Positions 54,758 to 64,000 of a stretch of DNA of 64,000 bases are shown here, piece after piece. Made by a program: the position numbers and the translations under genes. The stretch is taken from contig LLEY01000061.1 in assembly GCA_001414485.1 (NCBI GenBank), forward strand, positions 248,001-312,000. The letters run 5' to 3'. The number at the start of each line of letters is the position of its first letter. The first letter of the stretch is position 1. The DNA is from Calycina herbarum (Eukaryota; Ascomycota; Leotiomycetes; Helotiales; Pezizellaceae). The notes below the pieces were generated by a model. That model was not told the DNA's origin. It saw only the letters and a list, made by a program, of their open reading frames with translations, and did not search any database.

Positions 54758-56240
54758 ATGCCTGAACTAGACCGCCAGGTACTACTGCCAGTGCTACTTA
54801 TACTTAAGCCATAGATCGTATTTAATAACGCTTTTAAGGTATTGTTATATGTGCGCCTAGAGTGTCAACGCGCAGTCTCGCCTAGCGTGCTTAGTCAGCA
54901 TTTGCAACGAAAACATAAGGCTAATATCTAGCTACGACGAGAGGTTAATAGTTATATTAAGCAGTTTCTTCAGAGATATGTTAATTATAACTTCTGGATA
55001 GTGCTACTGCTACTAGGAGGAGGGCTGCTATTGCTAATTCTCTCAGTTCTTGATAGATTTTAGTATCTTAACTGCTACTTTAAAACATAGAATCGGTTAA
55101 ATATATAAAAGCATGCTAGCAAAGAATATAACCAGAAGGGTGCTAAGGACGAGGATATATGTAGGAAGGTCTAGCTATAGACGTGGTTTGAAGAGAGGAG
55201 GGCGCGGTACTGGGTAGTAGACGCGTTAGGAGAGTTACGTGATGTTAATAGTAGCTAGAGCGGTGGCAGTGGCAGTGATGATGAGGATAGTGGGGATGTA
55301 GAGGCTGTGATTAAGGCTGAAATTGAGGAGTGGATAAAGAAGGAAGAGAAAGAGTATAAAGCGAGTACTGTAGCGACTGAAATCGATCCGTGGCTATAGT
55401 ATACCGGCTAGGAGGAGGTGCTAGCTGGTTTAATATACGACTTGGTTACGACTGCTGGATTTATAGCCACTGCTACTACTACTAAGCTAGAACTAGAACA
55501 CGTTTGCTAGAGCTGGGAGCGGATTCTACAGCGGAGTCTAGGCACGCTTGCCGCTGTTAGCTAGTATAAGGATATTCTTAAGTAGTAGGCGTTGCTTAAG
55601 AACGAGGTAGCAAGCTAGTAGCTGTTTAAACTACCCTAGAACCATAGGAAAACCGTTCCTTAGTATAGCTAAACGTTTACTCGATTGCTCTGCTACGTCA
55701 TACGAGCTGCCCCTGAACTAGGCGAAGAGAGCGAGATAGAGGCGACGTTTTCGGAATTACAGTTATAGTATATTAAGGAGGTAAAAGAGGCGGTGGCTAC
55801 GGTCGAGACAGTGGCAGTAGTAGACGATATAAGGAGCATAGACGGGGCCGTGGCCGTAGTAGACGAAGCTAGAAGCATAGACGAAGACATAGATAGCGAT
55901 GCTAGAGAAGGGTTTACAGTGGTAGTGGCAGAGAACTATCTTGACAATACACTTATAGCATTGATTATTAGTCTTCTAGCGTAAGATACTAGCTAGCTGT
56001 TTCTATACGAGTCGCCGGTTATATACTACTTAGCTATCTATGGTATTAATCCCTAGACTAAGCGATTCTACCTATTATTTTAATATACGACATATCTAGT
56101 ATATATGATATAGATTATTTAACTAGTTATACTTAAGGTAACAGTATCTAAGCAGGGCTGGCCAGAGCTAGGCTTACCGAGTCGGAAAGTTATAAGTAGC
56201 TGCGGGTTAGGGTTAGCACAGCGGCAGGCGCGGGACTTAG
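54758..56240 (+). pseudogene. RIP-mutated gene relic with a C2H2-like N-terminal region
   Basis: Reading from MPELDRQVLLPVLLILKP, the frame is repeatedly broken by TAG where Trp (TGG) or Gln (CAG) is expected, while the rest reads well: YVRLECQRAVSPSVLSQHLQ with RKHKANI (a Cys/His finger-like pattern), TFTRLLCYVIRAAPELGEES, YLDNTLIALIISLLA and LFLYESPVIYYLAIYGINP. This resembles N-terminal parts of repeat-associated fungal proteins with DUF3505-type regions, often linked to telomeric helicases or transposons; that assignment is tentative. Stops are mostly TAG, as expected when C-to-T changes hit coding DNA. It ends at a 22-A run. Confidence 0.6.
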
Positions 56241-56262
56241 AAAAAAAAAAAAAAAAAAAAAA
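56241..56262 (+). repeat. Run of 22 A residues after the relic
   Basis: An uninterrupted A22 directly follows the last readable part of the relic (GCGCGGGACTTAG before it). It may be the poly(A) tail of a retro-inserted copy or non-LTR element, or a simple homopolymer. Confidence 0.9.
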
Positions 56263-56338
56263 GAACTAAATCGACGTAGAATCCGCTGTTTACTGTTTAT
56301 TCTTCTCTTAGAATATCCCTCTCTCTATATTTTACTAT

Positions 56339-56410
56339 TCTCTCTTCTTAGTACGCTGCTAGTCTCTCTCTTCTTAGTACGCTGCTAGTCTCTCTCTTCT
56401 TCTCTCTCGC
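56339..56410. repeat. 26-bp tandem repeat, about 2.7 units
   Basis: The unit TCTCTCTTCTTAGTACGCTG with CTAGTC recurs from 56339, 56363 and 56389 (last one partial), inside a CT-rich patch. It may be part of a 5' LTR or untranslated leader of the adjoining gypsy element. Confidence 0.75.
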
Positions 56411-56899
56411 TAACGCATAGACTACGAGACGTACTCGTATACTAATCGGCCCTCTTATTAGAGGGAGACCTTATCTTTACATCGTAATATATTATACGAA
56501 TAGCTATATAGAATAGGTTCTAAGTCTTAGGATAGTAGTAATTAAAAGACTATTTATATACGCGAAGTTAACTATAGTTAACTTCCTATAGTTAACTTCA
56601 CTCTATAGTAATAAGTTATACTTCTAACTAGAACCACTTTTTAGATTATAAAGAGAGGCTTTATAGATTCGTAGTACTAGAGTAGTATCTTAAATATTAT
56701 TTATTATAAAAAGAATCTTTATTAAACTTTGGTTATATTCTATAGTATTAGAATATATTATACTAGAAAATTAAGAAGTTAAAGATTATTAGCTTTTAAC
56801 TAACTATAGAAAGGTAGGTCTATTACGTTTTATTCTTGTTTTAATTAGCTAGATCCGTTCTTTCTACTCTAACTCTTATTCGAGAGAGACCTTATCTTT

Positions 56900-59800
56900 A
56901 TATTATAATATAAATATAACTTATAAAGCTCTTATTTAGAGAATAACTACTAGACTTACTAGAAACTATTTTAAGCCTCGATACTAGTTAAGAGTCTATT
57001 TATATTACTTTTCTTAATTATTAAGATATAATTAAACTCTTAAATTTATATTTCTTAACTAGATATAAAGAGAAGAATATATAGAATACTTTCTAGACTA
57101 TAAGTATAGATAATAAGAAATACCTTAGAGAAATATTTACTAAATTTAAAAGTTATTTTTTAAGTATAGTAATACTTAGAGAAATACTAGATTTAAAATA
57201 ATTCTACTATATATAGAAGAAGATTATACTATAGTTATAAAATATAGCTACTTTAAATAAAAGGCGATAAAACTATAACTTTACTAAAATAGTAGTAGAT
57301 CTTTTAGCTCTAGATAAGAAATAATACTAAAATACTAAACTATATTTAGCTAGTATAATTAAGCTAGTAGTTATTTTAGTAAAAAAGACTACGACTTTCT
57401 AACTCTTATCTAGTACTAATCTAAAACCTTATATACTTATATAGAGACCTTTCTCTACTATTTAAACTACTTCTTAGATATTTAGACCTACTCTAACTAG
57501 CGAACGTTAAAAGACTACTAAATATATAGTCCTAGCTAGTTTAGTATATTATTAATATAGAAAGCTAGGATATTTTAAACTTAACTACTCTTAGCTACTA
57601 TATATTAAAAAAATTAACTAAGAAGTAGACGAAGATAAACTATAAGCTCTTAATAAGTACTTCGATTCTAAATTATATTAGAGAGAAAATAAAGTAGCCT
57701 AGATAAAGACTTCTTCTTAGGCTTATATAAATATAATCTATTAAATCTTAATCTTTCTAGACTTATAAGAGGAAACTAATTCCTTATAAATATAACTCTT
57801 AGTATATATAGATATAGAATTAAGTTATAAGCTTTAATAGATATAAGAGTAAATAGATTCCTATTTTTAAATTAACTTTTAGTCTTATAACTATCTTAAT
57901 TATTAAGGTTATAGATCTAAAAACTACTTTACTTAGTATCTATCTATAGATATAATAGTAGTATTAAGAGTAAAATAACCTAGTTTATATAACTATATCT
58001 AAATCTAAATAGACGTTATATTTATAACTATTCTTTTATAGTCTTAGACTTAGAATAATAAGATTTAATTATTAATAATAAATAGTTAAAATACTTTAAT
58101 ATTCTTCTTAACTTTACTAAGAATTAACTTATTTAGCTAACTAAAACTCTTCTAACTCCTTGTTATAGAAAGAAGATCTTACTTTTTTTAAATTCTAGTT
58201 AGATCTAGAAACCTAATTTAAATATATAATTAGATATAAATTAAAAGGATTATATACTCTACTAAGATAAAAAATAATATAAAAATAGTAAACTCTTAGC
58301 TAAGTTATTACTATCTACGATTTTAACTCTTAACGTTCTCGCTTCTAACCTTAGTATAAAGCCTCTCTATACTACTAGTATAGCCTAGATAGACTAGACT
58401 CTATACTTATTTATCTACGAAATAAATATAAATACTTTATATTTTAATATAAAGCGACCTAATACTAAGTTCTTTATTACTAGTATTTATAAATTAGACT
58501 ATATACTTAATAAGAAATTAGTACTATCTATAGATAATAAGAAGACTTATAATCTAATATAGTCTTACCTCTCTAAACATTATTCCTTATTCTAGAATAT
58601 ATTCTTAAAGATAGCCTTAGATTAACTTCCTTCTTATTAAGAATATAACTATAAAATTACTTTAAATAAACTACTTCTAACTTTCTACTCCTTATTATAT
58701 TAATAGTTAACTATAGAGCTATAGGCTATAAAAGAGTATCTTATAGATAATTTAGTAAAAGGATTTATTATTAATAGTAATAGTTATTTTATCTCTCTAG
58801 TACTCTTTGTTAAAAAGTTAAATAGTAATAACCTATAGTTCTATATTAACTATTAGAAACTTAATACTCTTACTTAGAATAACTCTTACTTAATTCCTTA
58901 TATCGACGAACTTCTTTTAAGACTTAGAATAGCTATAATCTTTACTAAGTTAGATATATAATAAGCTTTCTACTATATCTAAATAAATTCTAACTTAGAA
59001 AAGATAACTATATTTAGAACTAGATATAGTATATATAAGTATAAAGTCCTTCCTTTTAAACTCTATAATAGACCTACTATCTACTAATATTATATAAATA
59101 ATATTCTAATTAACTATTTAAATGACTTCTATATTACCTACTTAGATAATATACTAATTTATTTAAATAATATTAAAGAATATAAGAAATAAGTTAAGAA
59201 GGTTTTAAGTTAGCTCTAGAGAGTTAGACTTTAAGTAGATATTAAGAAGAGTAAATTTAGTATTACTAGAGTTAAATATCTAAGATATATATTAACTATA
59301 TAAAGACTTAAAGTAGACTCTAAGAAAGTAGAACCTCTATAAAACTAGGTTTAACCTAGTATTATAATAGGTATAAAATCTTACCTAGGCTTTTATAGAT
59401 TCTATTAATAATTTATTAAGAACTTTAATAAAATCGTAAAACACTTAACTACTATAATACGTCTCTTAGAGCTGTTTTAGTAGATACTTAAATATAAGAA
59501 AGTCTTTAAAAAGCTATAAACCTAGCTACTTTTAGTTTAAGCTTTATATTACTTTAACCTAGAACTTTCTATAAAGGTAGAAATAGATTCTTCTAATAGA
59601 GTAATAGTAGATATACTTTCTTAATAATATAGTAACTAATAATACCTAGTAGTATTTTATTCCTACGTACTAGTTAGATATAAGATAAACTAGGAAATCT
59701 ATAATAAAGAATTATTTACTATTATCGAAGTATTTAAGAAATAGTAATCTAAACTTATATTATACTAGTACTATATTAATATATTTTTAGACTACTAATC

Positions 59801-61850
59801 TCTAGAATACTTTATAATAACTAAGCTACTTATATCTAAGTAATTATAATAAATAGAATTCTTATCTAATTTTAATTTTTAGATATAATTTATCTCTAGA
59901 AAGAATAATTAAAAGGTAGATATATTATTCTAATATAAATATAATATTAAAATATAGAACTAAGTTAAACTAGATAGTTATTTATATATACTTTTAAAAC
60001 CTATAAAGTTAGATCTTTAGATTAATATAGATCTAGCTTAAACCTTTATTTAAAAATAAGCTATATCTATTAGTATAATTTAGCTAGATATTATCTCTAA
60101 AACTAACTTAGAATTACTTTAAAAGCTAAGAGAAGATAATTTATAATCTTTTTAAGAAGAGTGTAGAAAACTAAAGAATAACTATACTTTCTCTTTAGTT
60201 AAATTACTCTTATATAGAGGATAGCTTTATATCTAAAGGAATATAACTCTTTATATAGACCTAATTTAAGAAGTATATAACTAAGTCTCTAGTGCTTACC
60301 TAAGCGTTTATAAAACCTACTAGTTATTAGTACTAGCTTATTATTAGATTAGAATAGGTTTAGATTATAAGATATATATAGCTAACTACTAAGTATATAA
60401 ATACTCTTATTCTTAATAGATTAAATAATAAGGATTCCTTCACCTACTACTAGTACTTAACTATCTAATATAATACTTATATATAGACTTTAAGTCCTTT
60501 TTAAAAGATAAGTATAGATATAATACTATACTAGTATTTATTAATAAACTTAGAAAGGATTTAGTTTTAATACTCTACTATTCTACGACTAACGCTAAAG
60601 GACTAGCTTAGTTCTTTATATAGTAGATCTACTGTTTTAGATACTATTTTAAATCTATTATATTTAATAGAGGACTTTAATTCGTCTTAGCTTTTTAGAT
60701 AGAATTCTATTATATAATTAGTATTAAACTTAAGCTATCTATAGCCTACTATAAGTAAACTAATAGTTAGATAGAGATTATAGACTAATATATTAATTAG
60801 AGACTAAAGCCTTTTATAACCTATTATTAAAATAGATAAGATTAAGAGAAAAGCTTAGTCTCTGTCGATAGTTACTACTAGAGACGTAGAAATCAGAAGA
60901 AAGCTTTAATATTATTATTACTAGAGAAAAGATAGAAAGAGAGTATAATAGAGGTTTCTTATAAATTAGTTAGTACTAATAATATAAAGCTCTCTACTAC
61001 TTATTTTATACTTAACTCTAGTACTTTAACTAAAGCTTTTATTAATTCTAATTATATATAATAAAATAACTTTACTCTTAAATCTTTAGTAAAGCCTTAT
61101 CGCTTTTATATAGCTAATAGATCGTCTTTATTAATTAGTAACCTTATCTATTTTATTACTCTTAACCTATATATAAGCTAGTATATTAACTACTAGTAAT
61201 ACTTTTATATTACTAAGCTTAGCTCTTATAAGATTATACTTAGAAAGCTCTAGCTTATAAAATATAATCTTTTAGTTAACTAGAGAAAGAATACTTTATA
61301 GTTTAATTAAAGCTATAAGTATTATATAAAGAAGAACAAAGTGCTTATCTATAGTTATACTAAAGCTATTAAAAGCACTTTAAAGATAATTAATATAGCT
61401 ATATTCTATACTTATACTAAGTAATAAGATATAGAAGTATTCTCTCTATTACTATATAAAATCGACTAGAGACTAAGAGAGCTTACTAGTTAGTAATATC
61501 TTAACCTACTAGTACTAACTAAGTACTAAATAGATAATAGTTATAAGTGTATAAAAAAGAAACTCTATTTTAAAAGAGAAGTAGTATACTAGTAGTCTTA
61601 ATATTACTAGAAAGCAGCTAAGCTATATCTTTAAGAGGCCTTACTTAGCGATATTTAGAAAAGCTTTAAAAAATATAATAACCTAAGAACTATTAATCTA
61701 GCCTTTTTACTATCTTAGTAGTACTATTAGCATCTTCTGCTTTTCTAGTTATAAGTAGTAGATAAGTTACTCTCTTACTAGAACTATAATCTCTATATTA
61801 AATTAAAACTAGAAATAAGAGTATCTTATAGCTTATTATATAATATATCT
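56900..61850 (+). mobile_element. RIP-degraded Ty3/gypsy LTR retrotransposon
   Basis: Very AT-rich DNA in which + strand frames still show gypsy order. Near 57545 a zinc-knuckle relic reads RKLGYFKLNY, with Cys and His codons turned to Tyr. Around 58800-59170 is the reverse transcriptase: TKLDI, then YKYKVLPFKLYNRPT and YLDNILIYLNN (59139 on), the mutated YLDDILIY motif. Around 60560-60900 is the integrase: FNRGL-stop-FV and KLSIAYYK with TNS, relics of SDRGSQFVS and KLSTAYHPQTDGQTE. Stops are everywhere. Borders are approximate because I could not pair two LTRs by eye. Confidence 0.75.
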
Positions 61851-61853
61851 ATC

Positions 61854-62960
61854 TGTAACGAAACTTAAACGAACTAAACAAAGATAACTAAGTCTCGAAG
61901 GTTAGTATACAGGTAAGAAGTATAAATACACCGGGTTGTTCACTTAGAAGTAAACTCGTTACTTATATCAAAGATATTAAATAAGTTAATAAGATTAATA
62001 ACTAAAGTTAAGCACGAAGCTCCTATCTAATAGCAGACGTGCTAGTCTTATATAGGACTGTAGTCCTCCGTTCTAATCGCTCTAGTCGCTTGCTCTAATC
62101 GCTTTAGTCGACAGGCGACTTAAGCGACTTAGGCGACTAGGTTACGTAATGTCCCTTACTAAAAGAAATCCATAGATCGCTTAGCTAGTCTAATAATCCC
62201 TCTTCTATAAGAGTTTCCGATAATGCTTAACCTATTAGAGCACTGCCTAGTCTTTACTTATTATATACTTATATATAATTCGTAATACTATCCTCTTCTT
62301 AGCCTAGCATATCTCTACGCTTAAGTATAACCTAAGAAATACCGTCAGAAGGCTAGCAGCCTTCTCTTACTATAATGTTTTTAATAACACTATCTATAAA
62401 AGATAAACTAAAACAAAATCGTATTAATAACGCCTTCTATATCGATTAAGTAGGATCTGAAATATCCTCTTATACTCGCTATCTTACCTCTATATCCAGC
62501 TATTGATATATATCTATTACTAGGGGTAAGAAATGTTCTAAGTATACTAGGAAGAGTAAAACTTATAATATCGAGGAGTAAAATCGAATACCTTTAACTT
62601 TTAAGTAGGAATCTCTTAACACGTAGAAACGTCGTCTACGGGTCGAGGAAGAGACGGCTTATTAGACCTAAGAAAAGGCCTTTCGAGCCTAGTAGAAAGC
62701 AATATTAAAGGTTCTCTGTCTTCGAGCATAGCAACGTCTTCTTAACGAGCGAGAATAACAGATGCTTCGTCGTAGACTTAGTACCTTTTAGGAGCTAGAT
62801 AAGGCTAAGAAGAAGGAGGAAAAAGAAAAAGAAGAGAAGGAAAGAAGAGAGGAGGCCGCTAAGCTAGCCGCCTACTCTACCCCTACTACTTCCAACCCTG
62901 CTTTCGACCTAGGTCTCGATCCTAGTTTCCTCGAGGTCTTCTTTATTAATCACCTAATAT
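61854..62960 (+). mobile_element. Mixed transposon remnants (possible LTR, then transposase-like tail)
   Basis: 61854 starts TGTAACGAAAC, an LTR-like start, and continues less AT-rich than its surroundings. From about 62560 to 62960 a + strand frame (with TAG breaks) reads RLLNEREQQMLRRRLSTFQE (with Q from a stop), then a Lys/Glu-rich coil and LGLDPSFLEVFFI. This resembles the charged C-terminal tail of fungal pogo/Fot1-like transposases or related elements. The family call is weak. Confidence 0.45.
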
Positions 62961-62999
62961 AGACAACCCTAGGTTTTAATAATAGAAGTTCTAAAGTTC

Positions 63000-64000
63000 T
63001 TTTAAGTACTAGTTAATGTTTTTTCTAAGTTCTTAAGTGTTTTTTAAATATAGGTAATCTAACTATTTAATTAAATACTTAATCTTACCTCTAATAATCT
63101 TATAGTTAAGAATCCTTTTAACTTTATATTCAGTATTTAAATTAACTAGTTGAATTTCTATAAATAGAGCTAGTAGTGCTCCTAGTAGTGCTAGTTTAAG
63201 TAGAGATATATAGAATACTAGGTAGATATTTATTATCTTTAATAGTACTAATTTATAATTTAAAGGTCTTTTAACTTGTTTAATTTTAAATAGTCTAAGT
63301 TTTTTATAATCTAGTTTATTACTTAGTCTTTTTATATTAATATTTTTCTATACTAAGTAGACTTTATCCCCCTCTTTTAGTATTAGCTTCTAACTACGTC
63401 GTTTATTATAGTAGTATACGTTTCTTTCTATAATAAACTATAAATCTTCTATAAGTTCCTTATATAACCTCTTAATTTTTAAGACCTAAATACAAGTAAG
63501 CTAGTTGTCGATAGTCGTAGATAGTAGTTCTTAGTATACTAATAATTTATATCTAAAGTTAGTATAGAATAGTATAACAAGTGTTATTTCTATTACTAAA
63601 CTATTATAAGTAAACTATACTAAGGGCAGTAGTTCTACCTAGTTGTTCTACTAGTAGTTTATATAATAACAAAGGTATATTTTAACTACTTAATTTATCT
63701 ATTTATTTCCTCTACTTATTTAAGAGTAAAAAGCTATTAAAAGCTTTCTTTTTATACTTAATCGTTTTATAAGAGTAATCTAAAATTTCAAGGTAAAGAG
63801 CTTGTCTCTATCTAAGAGTATCTCTTTAAATAGCCTATATCTTAAGACTATTTCTCTAAGAAATGCGAATACTAATTCCTTAGCTATACTTAACTTTATA
63901 TATACTACTAAAATTATATATTTCGTAAGTTGTTCTATAATAACTAGGATCGAGTTATACTTAACTTCTATTATTAGATTTTTAGATTTAGGTAATTTAA
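63000..64000 (-). mobile_element. 3' part of a second gypsy-type element, RIP-degraded, continuing beyond the window
   Basis: On the - strand, around 63740-63840, the translation gives DRDKLFTLKF, a relic of the integrase block seen as DRDKLFTSKFW in gypsy elements. Downstream on the same strand come fragments compatible with the HPQTDGQTE and TYNNS region. Stops are frequent. The reverse transcriptase should lie to the right of base 64000. Confidence 0.55.

Noticed and set aside
1..64000. tRNA or rRNA genes
   Set aside because: I looked for A-box/B-box-like pairs and rRNA-like blocks and saw none convincing; a covariance-model scan would settle it.

Overview
The window is nuclear DNA of a filamentous ascomycete (Pezizomycotina). 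Genes are dense, intron-containing (mostly 50-60 nt GT-AG introns) and lie on both strands. The content is typically fungal: a Zn2Cys6 transcription factor, 2EXR and F-box-like proteins, a YTP1-like membrane protein, secreted S41 and HExxH proteases, hevein-type and cyanovirin-type lectins. One end is an AT-rich transposon block that looks mutated by RIP. A Leotiomycetes (Helotiales-like) origin is my guess, not something the sequence proves.

Layout. 0-13 kb: end of an unknown gene, a membrane-anchored TAP-type alpha/beta hydrolase (7 exons, one GC-AG intron), an intact 2EXR gene with a broken tandem paralogue, and a Zn-cluster regulator. 13.9-24 kb: YTP1-like membrane protein, secreted Ser/Thr-linker protein, His-rich F-box-like protein, multi-hevein chitin-binding protein, an unknown protein, and a very divergent or decaying protein O-mannosyltransferase-like locus. 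25-33 kb: coiled-coil protein, 5-aminolevulinate synthase (first step of haem synthesis), another coiled-coil protein. 34.7-41.8 kb: small Cys-rich secreted proteins in repeat-rich DNA, then a secreted S41 peptidase and a secreted zinc metallopeptidase. 43.7-54.2 kb: O-methyltransferase with a frameshift, amidohydrolase/deaminase, class II aldolase, 3'-5' exonuclease-like protein, cyanovirin-N homology lectin, unknown protein. 54.7-64 kb: RIP-mutated relics, including a gypsy element on + and another on -, with almost no intact reading frame.

The most interesting observation is a pair of introns in unrelated genes 41 kb apart (2EXR paralogue, 8091-8247; class II aldolase, 48897-49016). They share sequence almost end to end and are both cut out exactly at splice junctions. 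The tandem 2EXR paralogue lacks that intron at the same codon. This is the signature of introner-like elements, meaning recent intron gain by a mobile sequence. Other notable points are an 8-nt microexon in the cyanovirin-type lectin gene, a GC-AG intron, a minisatellite that supplies the C-terminus of a secreted protein, and several broken genes.

Exon coordinates were worked out by eye from splice motifs, reading frame and family conservation; a few may be off by one or more bases.
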